Origin: Pegea sp. RAD2-039
Taxonomy: Eukaryota > Chordata > Thaliacea > Salpida > Salpidae
DNA: 64,000 bases
Reading direction: 5' to 3'
Assembly: GCA_034620365.1 (NCBI GenBank)
Contig: JAQGEQ010000094.1
Location: forward strand, 1 to 64,000
Shown here piece by piece: positions 33,851-46,800 of the stretch. Within the stretch, counting starts at the first letter, position 1. Each line of letters starts with the position of its first letter. Position numbers and translations under genes: made by a program. Below the pieces are notes generated by a model. The model had not been told where the DNA came from. It did no database searches and saw nothing but the letters and a program-made list of their open reading frames with translations.

Positions 33851-36800
33851 TTATATTTCCATCAAAATGTCAACATCTTCTACATCATCGATGACGTCAT
33901 CAAGACATGACTTCTTGTGAAGTTGGTTGAGTTGAAAAACATATTCGAGATGATGATGATTAAGATTGAGTCTGTGACAAAAAGCCAAATAAGGTAAAAA
34001 CGCGAGAAGTGAAGAACCTACAAATCGCTGACGGTCTTCTGTTCGCGATTAATCTTCTTCTGCAGTTGTGTCATCAACTCGAAGATTTTTTTAGGATTAT
34101 TTCGTTTGAGTTGATGTGTATGATGTAGAAGTAGTTGATGACACCAGATCAGATGAAGATGAATGTGTCTTGAAGAGTCTTTCATCATCATCTCCATCAG
34201 CTTCATCACATAAACATCACTCGCTCCCAGCTGCTTGCTGATGGTTGCCACTGGTGATGATGACGTCAGTGATCGGTTGTCATGACAACCATCAACTTAC
34301 CTCGACTCGATGGAATCGATTCGATGACTTGACAAACAAGCGCTGATTGGTTGAGACGCAAACTCATCAAAAGGGCTTCGACGTGCTTCGATTCCTGTTT
34401 CAATCGGTCACACTTCAGTGAACACGTGACGTCATCGACTCACCTGAAGAAGCGATTGGACGGCTTGTGGCGTGGCGTGCTCATCCAAGCGGAACGGATC
34501 AAAATTGACTGTTTTGTCGAGAGAGTAGATGAGCGCACCTTCCGATGTCGCCGCTGCCCATTCGCGACCTGATGACGTCATTTGTCAGCAAATAGCGGCT
34601 ATGACGTCATTTGTACCTGTCGGTGAGAACTTGATAGCGGAAACGACGATGGAAGGCGGTGAAGCGGTTCGCGTCGAAAAATCGCGATTTCGAACGCCGG
34701 GAAGTGGGATCGTGACGTCATTGTCATCGACAAATGGCGCCATCAAGTGGCGAGAGTTGAGAAGCTCGTGCATATTGTTGAGGGAATAATTTGTTGAGAT
34801 TTCAAATTTCTTCAACAAAATCCCTTGCTGGATGTGATAAAGACACACAAACTTGGTCTTTCCTCCTAGAGACACGATTAGTCACTTCAAGGAAGAGAGA
34901 TCTTTCAAAGATCACCTGCTAAAATCACTTCACCATCCGCAGAGTAATCCAAAGTTTCAAAACTTTTTCCTAATGATGACGCTAAAGCTGAGATTCGATC
35001 ACCTACGCCGCGTCCACTCACGAAGTCTAACCTGCAACGCGATGTTTTGATGACGTCATCACTTTTATCATCACAACCACATACCTGCAATCAATTGATT
35101 GTTGTTGCGTCATCGAAACAGCGTCCCAAAACGTCATCTCACAGTTGCTACTAGCAACCGCTAATTGTTTTCCATCATGACGAAATTTCACCACCAAAAC
35201 TGAATCACACAAAATGACTTTTTACAAAAATGGCCCACACGACTAAAAGAGCTTTTAACCATTATGGCCCAGATCTATATGCTCTCGGGGTGTTTCCCCC
35301 GTGCCCCCGATCTTCCACAAGGCCGTAGTACTGTCCCAAGACCCACTGGCTAAGGTTGAATCCGTTGGACTAAAGGACAGACTGACAACTGGTGCTTCAT
35401 GACCTACAACATCAAACACGTGATGACGTCATCGATGTTAGTGACGTGTTACTGACCTGAAAGTACTTCGAGAAGTTTTCCAGTTGTCATAGACCACAAA
35501 AGTATATTAAATTGGTCCCTGGTCGCAGCGGCAACAAATTCAGTTAAATTATCCACAGCTAAACAACTAAATTGTTCGTTTGATGGCGAATAAAAAGTCT
35601 TAAAGTTCCGATATCTGCAATAAAAGTTACATGACGTCACAGACTCGATGACGTCACCCACCTTTTCATGTCAAATGCTCGAACAGTGCCATCTAGTGAT
35701 GCAGATAAAACCACGCGACCATCATTTGTAAATAGTGATGACGTCACAGCAGCTGAATGGTTCTTGAAAGTGGTGATGGAAAAACCAGTTGTAGCGTCCC
35801 ACACTTTCACCTAATCAACATTCAATGACGTCATCACCACTCAATGACGTCATCACTAACTTACTTTGCCATCTTCACCACCGGTGACGATGTGGTTGCC
35901 ATCTGGTGAGTAGTCGATGCTGGTCATGACGTCATAGTGACCTTGTTGTTGCATGACGTAAGTTTCTGATGCCCACTCCCAAACCATCAATTGTCCCAAT
36001 TTATCGGAAGCCACAGCCAGCCAATCACCATTCGAGTTGAAACATGCTGACGTAATCGAGTGTGACGTCATACTGAGCGAGTGGATGACGTTGAAATCGG
36101 GAAGTTCGTGAAGATAGAAACGTCCCGAAGCAAACCCGGTGACAATCACGTGATTTGCTTTATGCAAATTACAACAAGTGACGTGATCGAATGTTTCTCG
36201 GTCATCTTTGTTGTAGTAGTTTCTATTAGGAGATTACGTCATTAATGACGTCATCACGTATCACGTCATCACTCACTTTGCTGATAAATGATATTTGATT
36301 TGATTTCTTCGTTTTGTGGCAGTGGATAAAGATGATGACGTCACTATCACCTTTTCTTCTTCAGTTTCTTCTTTTTCTGATACATCATTAACTGATGACG
36401 TCATCAATTCCTCATTTTCTGGGTCAACTCTGAGATGGACAAATTTGAAGGTGATGATGTCATAGATGACGTCACAAACTTCTCGATGATTTTTTCAACA
36501 AGTTGATCGAGATCAATGTCACATTGCCAACAGTTCAAAGTTGAATCGCGAGAAACCGTGTAGAAGTCCAGAGAATCGTCTTCAAAGAAACATCCTGAAA
36601 ACAAATATCGAATAATTATCGAATAAATATCAAATAATTATCGAATAAATATCAAATAAATGAAATATCTGACCGACAACTTCATCACGATGACCTTCTA
36701 CTGTATAAACCTTCAATTGATCTGAACGAACAACAGAAAGGACACGAGTGTTACAATCTCTTCCACCAATCAACAATACGCGCGAATCACTCGTCCAATC

Positions 36801-37484
36801 CAAACATGTGATGACGTCACTACTATTATAAGTACGATGCGATTGAAAGGCTTGGAGGGGCGAGGAGTGAGATTGAGGACATTTACTGGCGGTCACGGAC
36901 TCTTCAGCCGCTATTGCAAATAACTTTCCATTCGGGCTGAATCTGAAATCACAAAAGTGATGACGTCATTCGAAATCACAGAGTGATGACGTCATCAGTG
37001 TGGAAACTCACTTGATGAAATGAACTGGTTTTCTGTAGTTTTTTCTGTCAATCAAACAACCGGTTTTCAAACTGATCAATAAAACTTCCCCCTCTGTAAA
37101 ATATGACGTCATTAAGCAGATGATGACGTCATCGAACTGATGTATTTACCATCATCGGCGACAAGCATCAACAAGTTGTTTGGAGAAATTGCAATTTGGC
37201 AAATATTTCGTTTTGCTGAAACTTCTAATGTAGATGATCGGTTTCTAAACAAAAGTGTTTCCAATTAGAAAATTGAAATCATTGATGACAATAATATACT
37301 TTTTTAGATCAAATAGTGAAACCCTGTTTCCAACAGGACTTACTACTGTATTTCCATCACTTAGAAATTCTATATTCCCACCTCTGTATACAGCTCCAAG
37401 CAAATTAGAAAACTAGAAGATGATAAATGATTAGATTTTGTGACATTATCAAATGTTAAAACTTACTTTGTAAGAATACTTCAT
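33851..37484 (-). CDS. PWP2: Periodic tryptophan protein 2 (U3 snoRNP, UTP-B subunit)
   Basis: Eighteen minus-strand exons: 37484-37467, 37412-37300, 37244-37150, 37093-37012, 36942-36674, 36594-36480, 36429-36277, 36222-35865, 35810-35662, 35614-35457, 35403-35260, 35217-35085, 35031-34916, 34865-34617, 34568-34444, 34394-34301, 34250-34022, 33971-33851; 2721 nt, 906 aa, all phases consistent. Human PWP2 is about 919 aa. Start MKYSYK|FSNLLGAVYRGGN and SPVGNRVSLFDLK match the family N terminus. Many WD40 repeats follow (CLDWTSDSRVLLIG, VTGFASGRFYLHELPDFNVI, HYDVMTSIDYSPDGNHIVTG, SGSWDSTTALWK, YSADGEVILAGG). The C-terminal helical domain has LLMSLRLNQSALVCQVIESI and LHLIWCHQLLLHH. PWP2 scaffolds the UTP-B complex of the small-subunit processome in the nucleolus, needed for early 18S rRNA processing. 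All 17 introns are 42-79 bp and 11 contain at least one exact TGACGTCA. The weakest junction is the acidic linker between exons 6 and 7. Confidence 0.96.
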
Positions 37485-39234
37485 TATGGTTTGAGATAAA
37501 AACTTTAAATTATTTTAAATTTGACTAACTTAGAAAACTGAATATTTTAAACTGTGGTTTAATGAATTTGATTTAAAAACAATTTTATTTTTAATCTTTT
37601 AGATATTTGAAATAAATGTTAACTTGTTAAAAAATAATAAAAATATTTATCTAAAATTCAGTTAAGAAAGAATACATTAAAGTTAAAGGAATAAATTTAT
37701 TAGTTAGATAAAATTAGAGTTTAAAAACATTAATACATCATTTAAAATAAACACTAATAAATAAAATATTTAGATTTATACATCTTTGCAGATATAAATA
37801 TATATCAATTTATATTTAAACAATTTGCTTTTATTCTTACTTAAAATTAGTTTAAGCTTGATATTAAAAATTAAACAAAAACTCAATTAAGGTAGAAATT
37901 AATCAATAACTTTATAAAAATCTAATAAAACAAAAAAATATATAAATAAATTATACAAATTTGTTTGAAAAATAAATAAATTAAAATTTTTCATTTGAAG
38001 AAATAAGAATGATTTTATAATTTAAACAACTTTATGTTAAAAAGCTATTTCATTAATTTAGAATTTCAAAAATTAATTATTAAATAAAACAAGAAAATAC
38101 TAAAATAAAATTATAATTACTGATAAAATAAGTTTTATTATCCCAAGGTAAAATAAAAACAAAAAAATATATAAATTTATTTTTGTATCAAGATATTTAA
38201 AAAGTTTTCAAAATTTTATATTAAAAAATATCAGAATTTTAACTTGATGGAAATAAAATATATTTCAACTAAAATAAAAATAAATTATCATTATAAAATT
38301 ATTCCAAAGGTATCTTCAACTTGAAATAATTGCATTAATTCAATTAAAAAATACAATTTGTAAAATAAATTTATAAAATTTATTATTATAAAATTTTTCT
38401 AACATTAGAAAGATATCTTTAATTATAAATTATTCATTTTGTATATCAATTTTTTGTTAGTAAAATTATTCTTTTGTAAAACTATAAAAATATTCAAAAA
38501 TATAAGCTTGCACAAATGAATAGTAAAAATTAAAAAAACAATTTTAAAAATCAATTAAATAAACAGTAATACATTTTATTTTCAATTCTACAATTTCTAT
38601 AACTGTATAAGTTAATTTCTTTATATTTGCTTGATACATGCTTTTAGTGTTTCTAACTCAAAAATTTAAATTAAAAAATAAAGTTTTAAAAAAATTAGTC
38701 TGCAACGTTTTATTTTGTCACAAATATTTAGAATTCTTTCTTAATTTATTAATGAAATGTTATAATTATAGTTTTTTATTTAAAAAAAATCATTTAACTG
38801 AAGTTTAGTTTAAATCAGCGTCAGTACTAAAAACCTCAAACTTTTCAAATACAGTAAACAACGTTAAAACAAAACAAAAAACCAAAAAAATAAACAAAAA
38901 CGATAATTAGATTTATAAAAAGATTTAGAAAACTTAAATCCAAAGAAATTTTGAAATCGTGTTAATATCTGCTGGGGTTCTCATATTTATTTTTAAACAA
39001 AAAACTAACTTTTGAAATAAGCTAATTTTACATTTAACAAATTTTTGTCTGAAAATAAACTATAATTAGAATATTTGTTTGCATGCAATTTGCCTAAATT
39101 TAGAAAACAATTTCAACTTAAACTTAATTTTTTTAACAATTTATTAGGATTTTAAAAGTATCACGAAATCGAATCTGAACAACTTGAGGTAGTAACAAAA
39201 ATTTGAAAACTTTTTTTTGTATCATTTTATTTAA
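37485..39234. other. AT-rich intergenic stretch
   Basis: About 1.75 kb of extremely AT-rich sequence (long A/T runs) upstream of PWP2 and downstream of the Ly6 gene. No TGACGTCA sites and no exons seen. Confidence 0.65.
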
Positions 39235-39764
39235 CTAAAAACACTTAAGGAGTAAAAACATGAAGTTGACAAGTAAATATGACGTCATCAGCACAGCTGA
39301 ATCGTTTCGTTCCACTTCACTGACTCCACTCGATGGATCAACCGTCGATTCATTTATTGGACTGTTACACAGATCTGCAACAAGCAAATGATGACGTCAC
39401 GATTCAACAAATGACGTCACAATCACCTGTGTCACAGACATCGAAGCACAAAGTGATGTCTTTTAAGAGGTAGCATTCAGATTCGCTCCCAGCTGCTCCA
39501 CAACGGAAGTAACTGGCGACCAAGACCCCGTTCTTAGCTGTGAAAGTGTCACAAGATTACTCCAAGACCACAGAGTCGGATTTGAGGGATACTTTCATTG
39601 AAAGAGACACAAAGACTATATTGCGGATCGCATGTCCTCACAGCAATCTGTGAAGAGTTCTTTGTGAAGCAATCTACAGAGCACTCAAAGCATCGAAGTC
39701 CGCTGCATCCGACGATCAACATCAGAAGAGCGAATGTGACTAAAAGAGAAAATGATGACGTCAT
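39235..39764 (-). CDS. Ly6/uPAR-type GPI-anchored protein
   Basis: Three minus-strand exons: 39764-39593, 39537-39427, 39374-39235; 423 nt, 140 aa, both junctions in phase 1, introns 55 and 52 bp. Signal peptide at 1-22 (MTSSFSLLVTFALLMLIVGC). The three-finger domain begins LRCFECSVDC, continues RTCDPQYSLCVSFNE, YFRCG and ECYLLKDITLCFDVC, and ends with the diagnostic DLCN. A short Ser/Glu linker and a hydrophobic C terminus (SYLLVNFMFLLLKCF) fit a GPI-attachment signal. Such proteins sit on the outer cell surface and modulate receptors or complement-like factors; the partner is unknown. An in-frame ATG 42 bp upstream (39806) is possible but would extend the signal peptide. The chosen ATG lies inside a TGACGTCATCA palindrome. 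Confidence 0.85.
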
Positions 39765-40009
39765 CAACTGAATACTTCCAGATACAATCAAATTGAATAA
39801 ATTCATAAATTAATCTAATATAATTATTAATTATAATATATAATTAAACAAAATTTTCTCGTTAATGATCTATAATCAGTGTCCTAAGAAGATTCTGGAT
39901 AAAAAAATCGAGAAACCAGTTACCATAAGGAATTACAAAATCTTCAAAAAGTTTCTTTTGAATTCAGAATTCAACATTAATTGTGAAAACCTCAAAATAA
40001 GCAGAAAAC

Positions 40010-41222
40010 AACAGGAACCACTAGTAGAAAGATTGGGAACTACTGGTAGAAAGATCGAGAACTACTAGTAGAAAGATTGGGAACTACTGGTAGAAAGATC
40101 GAGAACTACTGGTAGAAAGATTGGGAACTACTGGTAGAAAGATCGAGAACTACTAGTAGAAAGATTGGGAACTATTGGTAGAAATATTGGTAACTACTGA
40201 TAGAAAGATTGAGAACTATTAATAGAAAGATTGGAAACTACTAGTAGAAAGATTGGGAACTACTAGTAGAAAGATTGGGAACTACTAGTAGAAAGATTGA
40301 GAACTACTGGTAGAAATATTGAGAACTACTGGTAGAAAGATTGGGAACTACTGGTAGAAATATTGAGAACTACTGGTAGAAAGATTGGGACTACTAGTAG
40401 AAATATTGGAACTACTAGTAGAAAGATTGAGAACTACTGGTAGAAAGATTGGAAACTACTGGTAGAAAGATCGGGAACTACTAGTAGAAAGATTGGAACT
40501 ACTGGTAGAAAGATTGGGAACTACTGGTAGAAAGATTGAGAACTACTGGTAGAAAGATTGAGAACTACTAGTAGAAAGATTGGGAACTACTAGTAGAAAG
40601 ATTGAGAACTACTGGTAGAAAGATTGGAACTACTGGTAGAAAGATCGGGAACTACTAGTAGAAAGATTGGGAACTACTGGTAGAAAGATTGGAACTACTA
40701 GTAGAAATATTGAGAACTACTGGTAGAAAGATTGGAACTACTAGTAGAAAGATTGGAACTACTAGTAGAAAGATTGAGAACTACTGGTAGAAAGATTGGA
40801 AACTACTGGTAGAAAGATCGGGAACTACTAGTAGAAAGATTGGAACTACTGGTAGAAAGATTGGGAACTACTGGTAGAAAGATTGAGAACTACTGGTAGA
40901 AAGATTGAGAACTACTAGTAGAAAGATTGGGAACTACTAGTAGAAAGATTGAGAACTACTGGTAGAAAGATTGGAACTACTGGTAGAAAGATCGGGAACT
41001 ACTAGTAGAAAGATTGGAAACTACTGGAAGATAGATTGGAACTACTGGTAGAAAGATTGAGAACTACTGGTAGAAAGATTGGGAACTACTGGTAGAAAGA
41101 TTGGTAACTACTGGTAGAAAGATTGGGAACTACTGGTAGAAAGATTGAGAACTACTGGTAGAAAGATTGGGAACTACTAGTAGAAAGATTGGGAACTACT
41201 GGTAGAAAGATTGGGAACTATT
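40010..41222. repeat. 22-bp minisatellite array (copy B, inverted)
   Basis: About 55 units of a 22-bp repeat beginning AACTACTGGTAGAAAGATTG, the reverse complement of the array at 1-715. Variants: CTGG/CTAG, GATTGGG/GATCGAG/TATTGAG. Confidence 0.97.
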
Positions 41223-43857
41223 TGCGAATGTACTTTGCTGCCGTATTGGTTGATATGAAAAATAAAATAATTTTTTCGTTGAAGCTGTTTGTTTATAGTT
41301 TTGAAATTTTATTATTATTCTGATAACAAGAAGAACTTCAATTGATGCTAAAAATCTTTTCAACTGAAATTTTATTTTGCATTTTTGACTAAAGATTAAA
41401 TTAGTTTCTACAAAATATGCAGTTAAGTTTCTCTCAGAAGCTAATAACTTTACAGCTTATATCAATAAACTAAAACTTTTTTTAAATTTAAATTAGTCTA
41501 AGCCTTTTTACTCTAAATGATATCTGAAACTTAAAAAGAAACTTCATAAAAGAAAAAAACATTTGATTACTTGAAATTTTGAGTGAACAAGTCCACATAT
41601 TGATGCGAGATAAGCAAACAAATGCACCAGTAACTACAACGAAGTTGGTTTTGATGTTGAACAAAAGTTTGACTTTCTTTCTACGCGATAATAAAGTGAC
41701 GTTCTTAGAGCGGAAGTAATCATCCAGATATTTCAAACTCTTTACCTAAAAAGGCTTTTGATAAGCTACAAACAAAACACTCTTTCTGTTTTTACCTGCT
41801 TCGAGACAAGCTGAGACAGATTTCAACTTGAACTTTTTTCTTTTATTTATGTTGCTTTCTTAGCTAAAATAATTGAAATTGATCTTTTTAGAATTAATCT
41901 TTAAATAAAGCTTTTAAGAAATCTAATTAGTTCATACTTTTAATAAATATTTTCAAATTAATATACCAAAAACAAATAATAGAATAATTCAATAGGGTTG
42001 TCATATTGATAACTAAAAAAATTATTAATTAAAACTTATTTGTAAACCTACCAACAACTTTTTTAGTTTGCTGAAAATTGAAAAATCTGTTTTAAAGGAA
42101 ATCACAGAAAGATTTTCTTCGTTTATTTCTATTTCTTTTAGGGTTTAATTAACAAAGTGTAACTTTAGGGGCTTTCCGTCAACTTAAACTTCTCTAAACT
42201 TCGCTTTTTCAGTAATTCTTCATTTTTTAATAGAAGTCATTTTGATAAAATCTTATTTTAGTCTTATGATCATAGATATAGTATTTGATGTCAAAATCCA
42301 TTTTTGATTAATAAAACCTTTTTGTATTATTTCTTGTTTAATAATCTTCTCTTTTCTGAATCATTTTATTTAAGTACAAGTTTAATACCTTCAACAAGTT
42401 TTATCCAAATTAATTAAACAATTTTTATTTTAAATTTGATTGAAATCACCAAAATATTAAAGTATTTCATAACTATTTGTTTTATAGTTTTATATTAACA
42501 AGTTGGTTTTTACAATCAATTTTAAAACTCGTTTCTCTTAGTTTATTATCTGTTTAATTGTTCTTATTTTTACTAATTTGTCAGATTGTCACTTTTTGCT
42601 TGATATTTGCAAATATCAAAAATAATTGATTTCAAATATTTCAAAATTTTGTAAAATCTTTTAAATAATAAAAATAGCAACGAAAAATATTTTAAACCAA
42701 CTTAATTATAAAAATAATAATACTTAAAGTAAATCAACTACAAATTAGTAAACAACAAAACAATTTATTTGTTGTTAAAACAGTTTGAGGTCAATAATGC
42801 ATCTTGAAAAATCCTTTCAGTATCTTCTACCATAAGATTGTCTGCACTTGTGCTATTGGCTGAAAAGTTTTAAAGATCAAAATGCTAATTCAACCCTACA
42901 GATTTGAAAAGGATAAATTCTTCTTTCGGTAATCGACAGATTTAAACTCTAATTTTATTCTCAAAGATTCTATCTTGCTTCATTTGTGTATGCATAAGTG
43001 ATTTATAATCAAAATTCAATTATTTGATTGTAAGATTCGTTTTAGGATTAAAATATTTCTCATTTATTCAAGTGAGTGGTATGATTTCAAAAAAGTATTT
43101 TCAAAAATTATAGATTTAATACTTTTTTCGTACACTTGTGGTTGTTCATTTTTATTTATTTAGAATTCAGTGTTTTAAAGTTAATTTATTAAAAAGACAT
43201 TTTGTTTGTAGTTAATCTTATTTACTTGGCTACCTTTTTGTTTTCATTTATGTTTAACCTTTCAACAAATTTTACAGTTATTTGATAGTATTTCAAAGTT
43301 TACGATTTTAGCAAAATATGTTATTTAAACTTCAATGTAAAATATTTTTGATTTATTTCAGTTGTCTATACTTCTTACAGAATAAAAAAAAAAATTGTTT
43401 TGAAAATATTTTACTTTAAAACAAGATTTTTTGAAAATATTTATTTATAAGAATTAAAAAATAGATACAACTTCTGTTAAAAGAAAGTTAATTATTTTTG
43501 AAATTTATTCTCATACTTTCTGATTTTTATTTAAACTTATATTAAATATAAAATGATAGATTTAAAAAATGTAACTAACAAATAATTATTCAAATATGAT
43601 TTTTAATCTGATTTTTTTTCATAGTTTTTATCCTAATTAATTTTAATAAAGAAAAAACTTTTGAAATTTTTGAATGGTTTTAAAGAATCTTTGAAAAAAC
43701 ATTAAAAGTTTTGTTTTTAAATTTTCTCAAATCAAAAAGTTAATATTTTGATTATTGTAATTTAAACTGTTAAAAACTTTAATGTTTTTATTAAGAAGAA
43801 TAAAATTTAAATTTTTTGAAAATTTTAAAGATTTTTAAAAACTTTTTTTTTGTGAAG
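41223..43857. other. AT-rich intergenic stretch
   Basis: About 2.6 kb of AT-rich sequence upstream of the SLAIN gene. It has no TGACGTCA sites. The one moderately long frame (41488-41736, minus) has no recognisable domain or splice support. Confidence 0.55.
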
Positions 43858-46800
43858 ATGAACAACGATGATGGAGACGTCCAAAAACTAAAAGATCTTG
43901 TCAAAAGATTAGAAAAACAAAATGAACATTTGAGGAATAGAACTGATAGATTAAGTGGTAATGTAAGTTCCAATCATTGATTTTTATCACTTCCTGATCT
44001 TTATCACTTCCTGATCTTCATCACTTCCTGATCTTCATCACTTCTTGATCTTGATCACTTCATGATCTTCATCACTTCCTGATCCTCATCACTTCCTGAT
44101 CCTCGTCACTTTCTGATCTTCATCACTTCCTGATCCTCATCACTTCCTGATCCTCATCACTTTCTAATCTTCATCACTTTCTGATCTTCATCACTTCCTG
44201 ATCTTCATCACTTCTTGATCCTCATCACTTTATGATCTTCATCTCTTCCTGATCTTCATCACTTCCTGATCCTCATCACTTCCTGATCTTCATCACTTCC
44301 TGATCCTCATCACTTTCTGATCTTCATCACTTTCTGATGTTCATCACTTCCTGATCCTCATCACTTCCTAATCTTCATCACTTCATGATCTTCATCACTT
44401 CCTGATCTTGATCACTTCATGATCTTCATCACTTCCTGATCCTCATCACTTCCTGATCCTCATCACTTTCTGATCTTCATCACTTCCTGATCCTCATCAC
44501 TTCCTGATCCTCATCACTTTCTAATCCTCATCACTTCCTGATCCTCATCACTTTCTAATCTTCATCACTTTCTGATCTTCATCACTTCCTGATCTTCATC
44601 ACTTCTTGATCCTCATCACTTTATGATCTTCATCTCTTCCTGATCTTCATCACTTCCTGATCCTCATCACTTCCTGATCTTCATCACTTCCTGATCCTCA
44701 TCACTTCCTGATCTTCATCACTTCCTGATCCTCATCACTTTCTGATCTTCATCACTTTCTGATGTTCATCACTTCCTGATCCTCATCACTTCTTGATCCT
44801 CATCACTTTATGATCTTCATCACTTCCTGATCTTGATCACTTCATGATCTTCATCACTTCCTGATCCTCATCACTTCCTGATCCTCATCACTTTCTGATC
44901 TTCATCACTTCCTGATCCTCATCACTTCCTGATCCTCATCACTTTCTAATCTTCATCACTTTCTGATCTTCATCACTTCCTGATCTTCATCACTTCTTGA
45001 TCCTCATCACTTTATGATCTTCATCTCTTCCTGATCTTCATCACTTCCTGATCCTCATCACTTCCTGATCTTCATCACTTCCTGATCCTCATCACTTCCT
45101 GATCTTCATCACTTCCTGATCCTCATCACTTCCTGATCTTCATCACTTCCTGATCCTCATCACTTTCTGATCTTCATCACTTTCTGATGTTCATCACTTC
45201 CTGATCCTCATCACTTCCTAATCTTCATCACTTCATGATCTTCATCACTTCCTGATCTTGATCACTTCATGATCTTGATCACTTCCTGATCCTCATCACT
45301 TCCTGATCCTCATCACTTTCTGATCTTCATCACTTCCTGATCCTCATCACTTCCTGATCCTCATAACTTTCTAATCTTCATCACTTTCTGATCTTCATCA
45401 CTTCCTGATCTTCATCACTTCTTGATCCTCATCACTTTATGATCTTCATCTCTTCCTGATCTTCATCACTTCCTGATCCTCATCACTTCCTGATCTTCAT
45501 CACTTCCTGATCCTCATCACTTCCTGATCTTCATCACTTCCTGATCCTCATCACTTTCTGATCTTCATCACTTTATGATCTTCATCTCTTCCTGATCCTC
45601 ATCACTTTCTGATCTTCATCACTTTCTGATCTTCATCACTTCCTGATCCTCATCACTTCCTAATCTTCATCACTTCATGATCTTCATCACTTCCTGATCT
45701 TCATCACTTCATGATCTTCATCACTTTCTAATAAAAATGCCGTGAAATCCACAGAACGCGAGATTAACCAAATCATCGAAGTCTTCAACTCGTAATGATG
45801 ACGTCATCACTTCTGACGATGAGCTCGAAACAATTGATCTTGATGACTTCCCAGAATCTGACGAATGCACCTGGTGACGTCATCAACTTTCTGTCACCTT
45901 CTTCTCCAACTTTTGCTTTTAAGGCTTTACGATTCACCAATCAAAGTGAAAAATGATGACGTCATCAACATGAATATAAAACAGTGGATGACGTCAGAGA
46001 TTGAAAATCCGACCTCTCCTCACTTGATCTCAGCAAAACGAAATATCATCGCCAAGTTGGAACGTGAGTCGTGACGTCATCGCTGTGCTGTGACGTCATC
46101 TTGGTTGCTATGCAGGTGTCGTTCCGATGTTTGATGATGTTGATCGTTACAAGATTGAAAGGGAAACTCCCGATGATGATTCAGTAGAAGGTTGGTGATG
46201 ACGTCATTGATGACGAATTCGAAGTAAAATTTCTTGTTTTTTTAGATTGTCCTAATTTGAAGATGGAAGAAAAAAGTAAGAAGTTCTTGATGAGGTCATA
46301 GCCGCCTTGTGACGTCATGATTTTGTTTTTCTGTGACAGGTTACCTGAATCAACCACAAAGATCAAGTCCGAGAAAAAGTGATGCCAAAAAAATTTTCAA
46401 AATTTTCAAAATTTTATTTTTTAATATTTAGCTCATCCACCAATTGAAACATTGAATCGTCACTCGATGACGTCATCATCTTTTCATAATCTACCTATTC
46501 CAAGTCAAACGATGACCTCAGCATATGGTCTCGTTTCTAATGACAACAGACAAAGTATCCAACGTAAATATTTTTTAATGACGTCATAATAATTTCAATG
46601 ACGTTCCAAGTAATTTGATGACGTCACTTATAGGATCGCTGACTCCAAATTCTTCAAACTTTGATTCAACTTCTCGTATTTCCTCTCAATCAAAACAATC
46701 CAATTTACGAAGTGAGTGTCAATGACGTCATCAGTGTCAGTTTATTTGTGTGACGTCATAGGGCGTGGAATATCGCGCGGTCGAATTGCGACAAGAAAGT

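Noticed and set aside
39549..39806. Ly6 exon 1 read through to its own stop, or spliced with a 23-31 bp intron
   Set aside because: Those introns would be implausibly short. The upstream A|GTATCC donor gives a 55-bp intron, correct phase and a complete cysteine pattern.
41488..41736. 82-aa minus-strand frame
   Set aside because: AT-rich, no motif or flanking exon that keeps phase.
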